Origin: Candidatus Scalindua sp.
Lineage (GTDB): Bacteria > Planctomycetota > Brocadiia > Brocadiales > Scalinduaceae
Direction of reading: 5' to 3'
Length of the DNA stretch: 64,000 nucleotides
Assembly: GCA_031316155.1 (NCBI GenBank)
Contig: JALDRB010000001.1
Coordinates: 245,572 to 309,571 of the forward strand
Position 1 is the first letter of the stretch. Each line of letters opens with the position of its first letter. Both the position numbers and the translations under genes were made by a program. Below are positions 47,371 to 56,336 of the stretch, piece by piece. The notes under the pieces were generated by a model. That model saw only the letters and a program-made list of their open reading frames with translations, was not told the origin of the DNA and did not search any database.

Positions 47371-48749
47371 TAGAAAAATTTAACAATATGTTTAAAATTC
47401 CTGAGTTAAGGAACAAGTTGCTTATTACGTTGGGTCTGATAGCAATTTGCAGATTAGGGGTTTTTATTCCAATGCCTGGGGTTGATACGACGGTTCTTAA
47501 GTCCTATTTTCAGCAGTTTACACAAACGGGGGTAGGTCAGTTATTGGGACTTGTTGATTTATTTGCTGGTGGAGCCATGAGTTCAGGAGCTATTTTTGGT
47601 TTAGGTATTATGCCATACATTAGTGCTTCTATTATATTTCAGCTGCTTGTAGGAGTTGTGCCTTTTCTTGAAAAATTACAGAAGGAAGGGGAAGCGGGAA
47701 GGAAAAAGATTAACCAGTATACGAGATTTACGACAGTAGGATTATGTCTATTTCAAGCCTTCATAATGACACGTACGTTATATGCTATTGAAATTAACAA
47801 TGTGCCGGTTGTTCCCGTTCACCTCCAAGGGTTTCAGTTTCAATTAACCGCTGCTTTACTCCTGACAACAGGAACGATGTTTCTCATGTGGATTGGAGAA
47901 CAGATTGATTCCTACGGTATCGGAAGTGGAATTTCGTTAATCATAATGGTGAGCATTGTGGATAGACTACCATGGGCTTTTAGTCAGATTTTGCAGAATT
48001 TTACTTTCTCGATAGCGCCTGCAGAACATCAGATTGGTATTGCGAAATTGTTAATACTTTTATGCGCTTTTCTTATAATTGTAGCAGGTGTTGTGTTTAT
48101 TACTCAGGGGCAAAGACGTATACCAGTTCAGCAGGCAAAGCATACGAGGGGAAGAAAGGTATATGGAGGACAAAAGCATTTTCTCCCCTTGAAAGTTAAT
48201 CAGGCTGGTGTTATGCCAATTATTTTTGCGCAGTCATTACTCATACTTCCATCTGCCATAACGAGGGGTCTCCAGGTAAGGTTCGAACCTGGAACATTCT
48301 GGTATTGGATTACATCAAGAATGACTGAAATATTTCAGGGTGGTTTTGTTTATGTGGTTATGTATGTGTTTTTGATTGCATTCTTTTGTTATTTCTGGAC
48401 GGCAATTCAATTTAATCCCAAGGAAATGTCGAATAATATGAAGGATTATGGCAGTTTTATACCCGGTATTAGACCTGGGCATCGCACCGCAGAGTATCTT
48501 GAGAATGTAATGAGTAGAATAACGCTTGCGGGAGCGTCGTTTTTAGCCGTCATTGCAATTTTACCGATGATGATTTCAGGGGGGTTTGAGATTAACCGGG
48601 CAGTTGCAAGTTTTTATGGTGGTACGGGTCTTTTGATTGTTGTTGGTGTCGCATTGGATTTGGTTCAAAAAATAGAATCTCACTTAGTTATGAGGCATTA
48701 TAGTGGTTTTCTAGGTGGTTCAAGCAGGATTAGGGGAAGAAGAGGATAG
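47367..48749 (+). CDS. secY: Preprotein translocase subunit SecY
   Basis: A 460-residue, ten-helix protein, the channel of the Sec translocon. Family segments include GRLGVFIPMPGVD-like CRLGVFIPMPGVDTT, LFAGGAMSSGAIFGLGIMPYI, QFNPKEMSNNMKDYG, IPGIRPGHRTAEYLENVMSR and RHYSGFLGGSSRIRGRRG at the end. It works with SecE above. adk follows after 3 bases. Confidence 0.97.
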   Translation: MIEKFNNMFKIPELRNKLLITLGLIAICRLGVFIPMPGVDTTVLKSYFQQFTQTGVGQLLGLVDLFAGGAMSSGAIFGLGIMPYISASIIFQLLVGVVPFLEKLQKEGEAGRKKINQYTRFTTVGLCLFQAFIMTRTLYAIEINNVPVVPVHLQGFQFQLTAALLLTTGTMFLMWIGEQIDSYGIGSGISLIIMVSIVDRLPWAFSQILQNFTFSIAPAEHQIGIAKLLILLCAFLIIVAGVVFITQGQRRIPVQQAKHTRGRKVYGGQKHFLPLKVNQAGVMPIIFAQSLLILPSAITRGLQVRFEPGTFWYWITSRMTEIFQGGFVYVVMYVFLIAFFCYFWTAIQFNPKEMSNNMKDYGSFIPGIRPGHRTAEYLENVMSRITLAGASFLAVIAILPMMISGGFEINRAVASFYGGTGLLIVVGVALDLVQKIESHLVMRHYSGFLGGSSRIRGRRG

Positions 48750-48752
48750 AGA

Positions 48753-49418
48753 ATGCGATTTGTTTTTTTGGGTCCTCCTGGTGTCGGTAAGGGTACTCAG
48801 GCGGAGAATATTAGTATTCAAAAAAACATTCCTCATATATCTTCCGGTAATCTTTTAAGAGAGGCGGTAAAGAAAAAAACTGAAATAGGTGTCAAGGCTA
48901 AGGCATATGTCGAAAAAGGTTTGCTCGTTCCGGATGATTTAATTGTTTCAATAGTTATGGAAAAAATTAAAACTAACCAATGTCGTGAAGGTTTCATCCT
49001 TGATGGGTTTCCCAGGAATTTGCCTCAAGCAGAAATACTTGATCAGACATTAAAGGGCTTGGGGAAAAAGATTGACAAAGTTTTCTATTTTACAGCTTCT
49101 GAGGAGACAATAATAAAGAGAATTGCAGGTCGCCGTATCTGTAGATCTTGTAACATGCACTATCATGAGTTCTTTAAGCCGCCCTTGAAAGAAAACATCT
49201 GTGATAATTGTGGTTCAGGTATTTATCAACGTAAGGATGATGACCCGAACACGGTTCTTGTTCGATTGAAAGTATATCAGGAGCTGACGGAAGGATTGAT
49301 TGATTATTATAGAAATAGCGGACGACTGATTGAAATTGATGGGAACGGGGATGTGTCGGGGATTAGAGGGAAAGTGCTTTTAGCTTTAAGTTCGCTCACA
49401 AAAGGTGGAATGGGGTAA
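48753..49418 (+). CDS. adk: Adenylate kinase
   Basis: A 221-residue enzyme interconverting ATP plus AMP with two ADP. The P-loop is GPPGVGKGTQAE, ISSGNLLREAVKKKTE marks the AMP site, and LDGFPRNLPQAE follows. The LID carries four cysteines (CRSCNMHYHEFF and CDNCGSG), as in zinc-binding long-type adenylate kinases. It stands in the spc operon between secY and map, a common order. Confidence 0.97.
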   Translation: MRFVFLGPPGVGKGTQAENISIQKNIPHISSGNLLREAVKKKTEIGVKAKAYVEKGLLVPDDLIVSIVMEKIKTNQCREGFILDGFPRNLPQAEILDQTLKGLGKKIDKVFYFTASEETIIKRIAGRRICRSCNMHYHEFFKPPLKENICDNCGSGIYQRKDDDPNTVLVRLKVYQELTEGLIDYYRNSGRLIEIDGNGDVSGIRGKVLLALSSLTKGGMG

Positions 49419-49424
49419 CTATCT

Positions 49425-50177
49425 TTGATAGATTGCAAGTCTGACCGTGAGATTGAACTAATGCGTAAGGCAGGTAGGATAGTTGCTGATGCGCTGGAAA
49501 TGGCGAAAGATGTTGCTAGAAGCAATGTTACTACAGATACGCTGAATACAAGATTAGAAAAATACGTGATACAAAAAGGGGGCAGACCTGTATTTAAAGG
49601 ATACAGAGGCTATCCGAAAAGCATATGTACATCTATCAACGAGGAAATTGTTCATGGGATTCCGAGCCAAAGAGTGTTACGAGATGGGGATATTTTAAGT
49701 GTTGATATAGGGGTTGAATATCGTAATTATGTTGCAGATGCAGCAACAACGTTACCAATTGGTACCATATCCAGTGAATTACAAAATCTTCTCAGTGTGT
49801 GCGAAGCTTCCCTTATGAAGGCAATAGCTGTATTGCATGCTCATGTGAAATTGTCTGAAGTATCGAAAGCTATACAAGAATATGTTGAAGGAAATGGCTT
49901 TTCAGTGATTAGAGACTATACGGGACACGGTATTGGAAGACAGATGCATGAAGAACCGCAGATTCCAAATTTCGTTAACGACGAGTTATTGAAAAATGAT
50001 AAAACTTTATTGAAGGGTATGGCTCTTGCCATAGAACCAATGATTTGTATGGGTAGTTATGATACAGAAGTTCTCAAAAACAAATGGACTGTAGTTACAA
50101 AAGATAGGCGATTATCTGCACATTTCGAGCATACGGTTGTAGTGACAGAAGATGGCGCTGATATTTTGACTCTATAA
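49425..50177 (+). CDS. map: Methionine aminopeptidase, type I
   Basis: A 250-residue M24 enzyme that removes the N-terminal methionine from new proteins. Metal ligands are visible in [17 protein letters not shown] (Asp pair), the [17 protein letters not shown]is region, EPMICMG (Glu) and [12 protein letters not shown] (Glu). The TTG at 49425 is the start; no ATG is better placed. It lies 6 bases after adk. Confidence 0.95.
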   Translation: MIDCKSDREIELMRKAGRIVADALEMAKDVARSNVTTDTLNTRLEKYVIQKGGRPVFKGYRGYPKSICTSINEEIVHGIPSQRVLRDGDILSVDIGVEYRNYVADAATTLPIGTISSELQNLLSVCEASLMKAIAVLHAHVKLSEVSKAIQEYVEGNGFSVIRDYTGHGIGRQMHEEPQIPNFVNDELLKNDKTLLKGMALAIEPMICMGSYDTEVLKNKWTVVTKDRRLSAHFEHTVVVTEDGADILTL

Positions 50178-50200
50178 ATGAGGGTGTTAAATTATTTCTT

Positions 50201-50419
50201 ATGGCTAAAGAAGAACCAATTAAAGTAGAGGCAATCGTAAAAGAATCATTACCGAACGCAATGTTTCGGGTTAAGCTGGAGAATGGGCATGAAGTGCTCG
50301 CGCATGTTTCTGGTAAGATGAGGATGCATTTTATTCGTATACTCCCAGGTGACAAAGTTACAATAGAGATGTCGCCATACGATCTGAGCAAGGGGAGGAT
50401 AATTTATCGACAGGGTTGA
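50201..50419 (+). CDS. infA: Translation initiation factor IF-1
   Basis: A 72-residue OB-fold protein with [20 protein letters not shown] and [37 protein letters not shown] and YRQG. It matches the family in length and pattern. IF-1 blocks the A site during initiation. rpmJ follows. Confidence 0.97.
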   Translation: MAKEEPIKVEAIVKESLPNAMFRVKLENGHEVLAHVSGKMRMHFIRILPGDKVTIEMSPYDLSKGRIIYRQG

Positions 50420-50428
50420 GGAGAGTTT

Positions 50429-50545
50429 ATGAAAGTTCGTTCTTCAGTAAAGAGAATATGTGAAAAATGCAAGATTATAAGAAGGAAAAATGTTGTACGT
50501 GTGATATGTGCAAATGCACGCCATAAACAGAGGCAAGGTAAATGA
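50429..50545 (+). CDS. rpmJ: 50S ribosomal protein L36
   Basis: A 38-residue protein starting at ATG 50429. It contains [20 protein letters not shown] and [14 protein letters not shown], with the C-x2-C-x12-C-x4-H zinc site of the L36 zinc form. SD GAGGAGAG lies just upstream. It is in the usual place between infA and rpsM. Confidence 0.96.
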   Translation: MKVRSSVKRICEKCKIIRRKNVVRVICANARHKQRQGK

Positions 50546-50598
50546 GGTAAGGTTGCCATAGCATAGCGTGCAATGTTTTATTTGAAAGGAATAATTGA

Positions 50599-50985
50599 AT
50601 GCCGAGAATAGCAGGGGTCGACATACCAAATGATAAAAGGATTGTTATAGCGTTAACGTATATATATGGTATTAGCAAGGTTTTGTCTCAAAGAGCTTTA
50701 AAAGAATTAAATATTGACGAAAATATTCGAGCTAAAAATTTATCAGAAGATGATCTGTCTTCGTTAATTTCTTATATTGAAAAAAATTATGTTGTTGAAG
50801 GCCAGTTGAGGAGGCAAGAAAATCAGAATATTGCCCGATTAAAAAATATTGGTTGCCATAGAGGAATGCGACACAGGGTAGGTTTGCCTGTGAGGGGTCA
50901 GAGAACAAAAACTAATGCCCGAACGAGGAAGGGAAAACGTAGAACCGTAGCAGGAAAAAAGAGTGTTAAAGAGATGAAAGGATAG
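50599..50985 (+). CDS. rpsM: 30S ribosomal protein S13
   Basis: A 128-residue protein with [40 protein letters not shown] and [18 protein letters not shown]13 touches tRNA and the 50S through B1 bridges. It is normally followed by rpsK; here a methyltransferase gene follows after 17 bases. Confidence 0.97.
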   Translation: MPRIAGVDIPNDKRIVIALTYIYGISKVLSQRALKELNIDENIRAKNLSEDDLSSLISYIEKNYVVEGQLRRQENQNIARLKNIGCHRGMRHRVGLPVRGQRTKTNARTRKGKRRTVAGKKSVKEMKG

Positions 50986-51002
50986 TTTTTTCGTTTATTG
51001 AA

Positions 51003-51833
51003 ATGTTAAGTAAGTCTGAAATTAGAGATATCCTGCGGGATGGTCAGGGTTTGATTAAATACATTGGTATGAGTGGACACGATGGTCTTCTCAAAAAGGA
51101 CATGGAGAAGAAATTTAATGAAATTACGGGCTTTTGTGAAAATATTCTAAAAGTTGTAAAAAATTTAGATCGGACCAAAGAGATCGTTTTTTTGGAATGT
51201 TCATGCGGGAAATCATACTTATCTTTTGTTCTTAATTATATTTTTACGGTCGAGCTCGGTGTAAAAGCCTTTTTCGTTGGGGTTGATACCAATAGAGATT
51301 TGATTCAGAAATGTGATGAAACGCGTTCCATTCTTGGGTTTTCAAATATGGTTTTTCAACATGCGAGGACAATTGATTTTGAAACTGATAGAACGGTCGA
51401 TGTTGTGTTAGCTCTGCATGCATGTGATACTGCAACGGATGAGGCTATTGCCAGGGGTATTAAACTTGATGCTAAACATATTATGGTGGTACCTTGCTGC
51501 CAGGGGCAGGTGCGGTCGCAAATTAAGAAGCGGCATCTTTTGAGTGGTATAACACAGTTCGGGTTACTGCGATATAAGTTTGCAAATATACTGACGGATG
51601 CTTTAAGATCGCAATTTCTTTTGGGGAGTGGCTACTTTGTGGAGCTTTTTGAAATTGTGTCACCAAAACAAAGTCCAAAGAACATTTTAATATCGGCGAG
51701 GAAGATAAAGAATAAAAACAAGAGAAATTTAGAAGAGTATTACGAACTCAGCAATATGTTTAATACCAGTTTCGGGTTACATAATCTGCTTTTTGAACAT
51801 CGTATGAATGGCTCTCTCGTAAATATGAGTTGA
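51003..51833 (+). CDS. Class I SAM-dependent methyltransferase in the alpha operon
   Basis: A 276-residue protein. Motif I is FLECSCGKSYLSF (about 62-74), followed by FVGVDTNRDLIQKC with the acidic SAM ribose-binding residue, VDVVLALHACDTATDEAIARG (motif IV zone, about 138-158) and a distinctive IMVVPCCQGQVRSQIKKR. This combination resembles the Methyltransf_32 family (PF13679). The target is unknown. The gene sits between rpsM and rpsK, normally neighbours, so it is cotranscribed with ribosomal genes; an rRNA or ribosomal-protein target is tempting but is only inferred from position. Confidence 0.8.
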   Translation: MLSKSEIRDILRDGQGLIKYIGMSGHDGLLKKDMEKKFNEITGFCENILKVVKNLDRTKEIVFLECSCGKSYLSFVLNYIFTVELGVKAFFVGVDTNRDLIQKCDETRSILGFSNMVFQHARTIDFETDRTVDVVLALHACDTATDEAIARGIKLDAKHIMVVPCCQGQVRSQIKKRHLLSGITQFGLLRYKFANILTDALRSQFLLGSGYFVELFEIVSPKQSPKNILISARKIKNKNKRNLEEYYELSNMFNTSFGLHNLLFEHRMNGSLVNMS

Positions 51834-51890
51834 AATACGGTAGAAACAAATGAGAATTTGTTTAATTGAGATGAAAATAATGAATACTTC

Positions 51891-51918
51891 TTGATTTACG
51901 TGAAGTTTTTGTTATATT
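51891..51918 (+). promoter_or_regulatory. Candidate promoter upstream of rpsK
   Basis: TTGATT (51891-51896) and TATATT (51913-51918) with 16-bp spacing lie about 70 bp before rpsK, in the 156-bp gap after the methyltransferase gene. It may give rpsK-rpsD-rpoA-rplQ an independent start. Confidence 0.4.
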
Positions 51919-51989
51919 TGTTTTCTTACGTTATTTAATCAGCTTCCTTCTGAAAAGGAAAATTTTAGAATATTGAGATAAAACAGCTT

Positions 51990-52364
51990 ATGGGAAAAAA
52001 AAAGACGAAACGTAGTGTTGTTAAAGCCATAGCAAATATTAAGGCGACTTTTAACAATACGTATATAACTATTGCTGACATAAACGGTGAAACACTATGT
52101 TGGGCTAGTGCTGGAACGGTGGGTTTTAAAGGGTCAAGGAAAAGCACACCATTTGCTTCACAAAGAGCAGCGAAAACTGTAGCGGAAAAAGCACGTAGGA
52201 AATTTGGTGTTAAGGAAGTGGAAGTTAGGATAAAAGGGCCGGGGCCAGGAAGAGAATCGGCAATAACTGCTTTACAGGAAGCGGGACTTTTAGTTAAGGC
52301 AATCGAGGATGTTACTCCTCTACCTCATAATGGTTGCCGTCCTAGAAAGAAGAGGAGAGTTTAG
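51990..52364 (+). CDS. rpsK: 30S ribosomal protein S11
   Basis: A 124-residue protein with [40 protein letters not shown] and [16 protein letters not shown] at the end. S11 forms the mRNA exit platform. Spacing to rpsD is 76 bp. Confidence 0.97.
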   Translation: MGKKKTKRSVVKAIANIKATFNNTYITIADINGETLCWASAGTVGFKGSRKSTPFASQRAAKTVAEKARRKFGVKEVEVRIKGPGPGRESAITALQEAGLLVKAIEDVTPLPHNGCRPRKKRRV

Positions 52365-52440
52365 CATATTTTAATCTGTTGGAGTGCAATACATTATGTT
52401 TTATACAGCATGTATTATACGGTATTGTGAATACTAAATT

Positions 52441-53073
52441 ATGGCTAGATACGTAGATTCAAAATGTAAATTGTGTAGGAGAGAAGGCGTTAAGCTGCTC
52501 CTGAAGGGGAGTAGATGTGAGACGGTTAAGTGTAGTATTGTTAAACGGAAATCCAGCTCGCCAGGTCCAAAATCAAAAAGAGTGAAAAAACTATCTGAAT
52601 ATGGTATTCACTTCAGAGAAAAACAAAAATTAAAACGTTTTTACGGTATTTTTGAGAGACAGTTTAGGAATTATTTCGCTAAGTCGGAGCGGAAAGAAGG
52701 AAATACCGGACAGAATTTGCTCGTTTTGTTGGAGAGAAGGCTGGATAATGTTCTGTTTCATTTTGGTTATGGTCTATCACGTAGCCACTCAAGACAGGTA
52801 ATCAACCACGGGCATATTACAGTGAACGGCAGGAAGGTTGATATCGCATCGTATCTAGTTAAGGCTGGAGATGTAATTAAACCAAAAAACAAAGAAAATT
52901 GTATTGAAATGGTAAAATTAAATGTGGATTCGAATAAAAACAAGGCGTTACCTTCTTGGCTAGAAATTGAAGACTCTGGTTTAGAAGGCCGTATTCTTCA
53001 TTTGCCAACGAGAGACGATATATCGATAAAAGATATTCAAGAACAGCTTGTTGTAGAACTTTGTTCTAAATGA
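52441..53073 (+). CDS. rpsD: 30S ribosomal protein S4, zinc type
   Basis: A 210-residue protein with an N-terminal zinc finger (CKLCRREGVKLLLKGSRC then C in ETVKC) and an S4 RNA-binding domain with RLDNVLFHFGYGLSRSHSRQ and VINHGHITVNGRKVDIAS. The cysteine-containing C+ form is found in many bacteria. S4 is a primary 16S binder and an alpha-operon repressor in E. coli. Confidence 0.96.
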   Translation: MARYVDSKCKLCRREGVKLLLKGSRCETVKCSIVKRKSSSPGPKSKRVKKLSEYGIHFREKQKLKRFYGIFERQFRNYFAKSERKEGNTGQNLLVLLERRLDNVLFHFGYGLSRSHSRQVINHGHITVNGRKVDIASYLVKAGDVIKPKNKENCIEMVKLNVDSNKNKALPSWLEIEDSGLEGRILHLPTRDDISIKDIQEQLVVELCSK

Positions 53074-53267
53074 TCTTTGTATTTGTTTTAAGAGAAATAA
53101 ATTATGCTTTATTAAAATAAGCGATTTATGAAATCCTACCTTAAGATTCTTACCCATACAAAAAGGTTATTATTCACTTAATAATAATTCATACAGTTCT
53201 AGTAAAGAAAGATTTTAATGTCCAGACCTGTTAAAAAGGAATTTATGAGCAGAAGGGGGACCTGCAT

Positions 53268-54293
53268 ATGCGTATAAGATGGAGGGATTTTGAACTACCG
53301 ACGAGAGTGGTTGTAGAAAAAGAAACATATACCAATACTTATGGAAAGTTTTTAGTAGAGCCTTTTGAGAGAGGTTTTGGTAGTACGATCGGGAACAGCC
53401 TGAGGAGGGTTTTGCTTTCTTCTATTGAAGGGAGTGCAATTACGTCGGTTAAAATAGAGGGTATTAAACATGAGTTTGGGATTATTCCCGGAGTTGTGGA
53501 AGATGTAACTGATATTATTCTAAATATAAAAAATGTTTTTGTTAAGTTGTATACAGACAAACCGAGGACGATAAAAATCGAGGCTACGAAAAAGGGAGAA
53601 GTTCTCGCAAAAGATATTATTACAGATGATAATGTTGAAATCATTAATGGCGATTTTCATATTGCTACCCTTTCTGAAGATACGACATTTGCTGTTGAAA
53701 TGGAAGTGAGGAATGGGAGAGGTTACAAAACTGCTGAGGAAAATGCAGTTGGTAACCGTGAAATCGATGTTATTCCCATAGATGCGATATTTTCTCCAAT
53801 ACGTAAAACCAAAGTTTACACTGAAGAAACAAGGGTCGGTAGGAAGACAAATTACGATAGGCTGATCATAGAGATCTGGACAAACGGTTCAATCTTACCT
53901 GAAATGGCTTTGGTAGAGTCAACAAAAATTCTCAGAAAACATCTGAATCCCTTCGTGCATTACTTTGAATTAGGACGTGAGTTACCACAAACCAGCGAAA
54001 AGTTGCTTGAAAAAACGGATTATCTTGAAGAAGATGAAATGCCCAGTGAAGGAACAAATCAAAAGTTGTCTACTTCCGTTGCCGAACTTGACCTATCTGT
54101 CAGAGCAGCAAACTGCCTTGAGATGGCAAACATTAAAACCATTGGCGAAATTATTTGTAAAAGGGAGGAAGAGCTTTTAGAATTGAAAAATTTTGGTAAA
54201 ACAACTTTAAACGAAATTAAGAAGAAGCTGTCTCAGATGGGGTTGTCATTTAAAATGAATGAAGATGCTAATCTAGTTGGAGAGGAAGTTTAA
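53268..54293 (+). CDS. rpoA: DNA-directed RNA polymerase subunit alpha
   Basis: A 341-residue subunit. The N-terminal domain has YGKFLVEPFERGFGSTIGNS, LRRVLLSSIEGSAITSVKIE and IPGVVEDVTDIILNIKN. The C-terminal domain (about 265-330) has LSVRAANCLEMANIKTIGEI, KNFGKTTLNEIKKKLSQMGL. It assembles the polymerase and contacts promoter DNA. A 194-bp gap separates it from rpsD; an AT-rich stretch there lacks a clear promoter. Confidence 0.97.
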   Translation: MRIRWRDFELPTRVVVEKETYTNTYGKFLVEPFERGFGSTIGNSLRRVLLSSIEGSAITSVKIEGIKHEFGIIPGVVEDVTDIILNIKNVFVKLYTDKPRTIKIEATKKGEVLAKDIITDDNVEIINGDFHIATLSEDTTFAVEMEVRNGRGYKTAEENAVGNREIDVIPIDAIFSPIRKTKVYTEETRVGRKTNYDRLIIEIWTNGSILPEMALVESTKILRKHLNPFVHYFELGRELPQTSEKLLEKTDYLEEDEMPSEGTNQKLSTSVAELDLSVRAANCLEMANIKTIGEIICKREEELLELKNFGKTTLNEIKKKLSQMGLSFKMNEDANLVGEEV

Positions 54294-54294
54294 T

Positions 54295-54861
54295 ATGAGA
54301 CATAGAAAAAAGGATAAACATCTAGGTAGGACATCTAGCCACAGAAAGGCGCTGAGGTCTAATATGGCCATAAGTCTTTTTACTTATGGCAGAATTATTA
54401 CTACCAAGGAGAAAGCAAAATTTATACGTCCTTTTGTGGAGAAAATTATTACGTTAGCAAAAAAAGCTGTGATAAAGAAAGAGGAGGATAGGACTGTCTA
54501 TATTCGCTATTATAGGCAAGTATTGTCACGCCTAAATAATAAGGAGGTTGTGAGAAAATTATTTGGTGAAGGTAGCTGGCGCGAAACCGGAGGTATCGCT
54601 CAGAGGTATATTGATCGAAACGGTGGTTACACAAGAATACTCAAGCTTGCAGGCAGTAGAATGGGTGTTCTGTCTGGAAGTAGTATCGGGGATATTCCTG
54701 AGCTGGAATATAAAATGGAAGGCTTACAAAGAAAACTTCGATTAGTCGGTAACAGGTTGGGAGATAACGCTAGCCAAGTTATTTTTGAACTGGTTGAGGA
54801 TGTAAGTGAAGAAGAAAAAGAAGTTCAACCGAAAGTGTCAGTACCAAAAGAAAAGAAGTAA
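54295..54861 (+). CDS. rplQ: 50S ribosomal protein L17
   Basis: A 188-residue protein starting at ATG 54295, one base after the rpoA stop, with MRHRKKDKHLGRTSSHRKAL, RGIT-like loops and IDRNGGYTRILKLAGSRMG. The usual L17 is about 120-130 residues. This one has an additional central/C-terminal part including LEYKMEGLQRKLRLVGNRLG and a charged tail EDVSEEEKEVQPKVS. An ATG 18 bases upstream (54277) is not favoured because it overlaps rpoA. Confidence 0.93.
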   Translation: MRHRKKDKHLGRTSSHRKALRSNMAISLFTYGRIITTKEKAKFIRPFVEKIITLAKKAVIKKEEDRTVYIRYYRQVLSRLNNKEVVRKLFGEGSWRETGGIAQRYIDRNGGYTRILKLAGSRMGVLSGSSIGDIPELEYKMEGLQRKLRLVGNRLGDNASQVIFELVEDVSEEEKEVQPKVSVPKEKK

Positions 54862-54881
54862 GCTTCGAGTTATACTTAAGA

Positions 54882-55334
54882 ATGATTAGGAATTTTAGCT
54901 GGTTAATAGAAGATGAGGTAGCAGGCATGGCAAGGCCTTCATCTTCAATAAGCGATTTTGAATTTTTTAAGGATAATGAGATAGAGGCTATTGTGTCGCT
55001 TTCCGAAACACCTCTCGATCAGGATTTGGCAGAGGAATTTTGTTTCCAGGTAATACATATTCCTATTAAAGATTTCGCTACTCCAAGTTTAGAGCAGATA
55101 GAAGATTTTATAGAGTTTACCAGGAAAGTTAGAGCTGATAACAAGAAAATAGCAGTTCACTGTGATGCCGGGATAGGTAGAACTGGAACTATGCTTGCAT
55201 GTTACCTTGTTAGCAAGGGATATGCTGCAAGTGAAGCAATTGAGGAAGTTAGAACGAAAAGACCCGGTTCTATAGAAACTGTTGAACAGGAAGAAGTGAT
55301 TATGGAGTACGAGAGGAAGCATGCGGAAAAGTGA
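54882..55334 (+). CDS. Dual-specificity protein phosphatase
   Basis: A 150-residue protein with the cysteine-phosphatase signature HCDAGIGRTG (C94, R100) and a candidate general-acid Asp at about 64 in PIKDFATPS. KSP-type WPD-loop features are short, as in small dual-specificity phosphatases. The start NFSWLIEDEVAGMARPS is typical of archaeal- and bacterial-type DSPs. It follows rplQ by 20 bp and may be part of the same transcript. The substrate, protein or lipid/nucleotide phosphate, is unknown. Confidence 0.85.
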   Translation: MIRNFSWLIEDEVAGMARPSSSISDFEFFKDNEIEAIVSLSETPLDQDLAEEFCFQVIHIPIKDFATPSLEQIEDFIEFTRKVRADNKKIAVHCDAGIGRTGTMLACYLVSKGYAASEAIEEVRTKRPGSIETVEQEEVIMEYERKHAEK

Positions 55335-55393
55335 AAAGTAACAAAAAAATCTTAATAGCCATATTATAAATATTCAAAAAATTCTTTTCTTTA

Positions 55394-55813
55394 TTACTCC
55401 CCAATAATTTTTACTAATACTCGCTTTTTCCTTTTACCGTCAAACTCTCCATAAAATATCTGTTCCCAGGGACCAAAATCTAGCTTCCCTTTAGTTACTG
55501 CTGCAACTATTTCACGTCCCATTACTTGTCGTTTGAGATGTGCGTCACCATTATCTTCGCCGGTATTGTTATGGCGGTACTGTGAAATTGGTTCATGTGG
55601 TGCTAGTTTTTCTAACCATTCTTCATAATCATGGTGGAGCCCTGGTTCATCATCATTTATAAAGACAGAAGCAGTAATATGCATAGCATTAACAAGAACG
55701 AAACCTTCGTGTATTCCGCTTTCTTTAAGGCAATTCTCAACCTGATGTGTAATATTTATAAATCCTCTCCTCTCAGGAACATGAAACCATAATTCCTTAC
55801 GATAGTTTTTCAT
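55394..55813 (-). CDS. YjbQ family protein (UPF0047)
   Basis: A 139-residue protein beginning [20 protein letters not shown] (ATG at 55813; a longer start at 55900 runs through a hairpin). Conserved parts are [40 protein letters not shown] and [13 protein letters not shown]. Members have a TIM-like trimer fold with histidine metal sites, and some have thiamine phosphate synthase activity in vitro; the real function is not settled. It converges on the phosphatase gene. Confidence 0.85.
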   Translation of the reverse strand: MKNYRKELWFHVPERRGFINITHQVENCLKESGIHEGFVLVNAMHITASVFINDDEPGLHHDYEEWLEKLAPHEPISQYRHNNTGEDNGDAHLKRQVMGREIVAAVTKGKLDFGPWEQIFYGEFDGKRKKRVLVKIIGE

Positions 55814-55850
55814 CCTGTAATCTCCTGTGATAATGAAAAATTGTTCAAAA

Positions 55851-55887
55851 ACCTTCCTGCGCCTCGAACAGTCAGGCGCAGGAAGGT
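55851..55887 (-). terminator. Perfect 14-bp hairpin upstream of the YjbQ gene
   Basis: ACCTTCCTGCGCCT (55851-55864) pairs exactly with AGGCGCAGGAAGGT (55874-55887) around a 9-base loop. Read on the minus strand it is followed by TTTTT, giving the look of a rho-independent terminator or attenuator in the YjbQ leader. On the plus strand the downstream sequence is A/T-mixed. Confidence 0.55.
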
Positions 55888-56336
55888 AATTTATTAACAC
55901 CCTATTTGGTTCTGGCTCGGTCAGGTTGGGTTATACAACTGTGTTTCTACTCAAATGGATCGCTCAAATAAAAAAGTTACTACATATATGGCATTAACAG
56001 GCTGATGTTGGTTGACTCAGATAGCAATATCTTCAGGGCGTCATTACTTACATAGTACTATCAATTTTTAATAAAGTATATCTTATCTTTTGGGAGAAAC
56101 AGGTATATTTTTATCTATTTTCAGAGAACCAACTTTTCAGGATAATTGTATGGTTTTTGTCATTCTGTGCAGATATGTTATCAAACAAAACAATTTTTCC
56201 CCTTGATTTCGAATGTTAACTGTACTACTATGAATTTTTCCGGTAAGGAACAATAAATGCGTTTAAATTATAGCGGACAACCCATAGCTTTCAAATTAGT
56301 GGTGAATTTTAAAACTTGTTTGCGCTTTATTTCTCT
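55888..56336. other. Gene-free divergent region, no recognised feature
   Basis: This roughly 450-bp AT-rich stretch lies between the YjbQ leader and the next plus-strand gene. No protein-like frame, RNA gene or strong promoter pair was recognised. Confidence 0.5.

Noticed and set aside
55814..55900. Longer start for the YjbQ protein at 55900
   Set aside because: The added 29 residues are translated through the perfect hairpin and do not match the family N-terminus.
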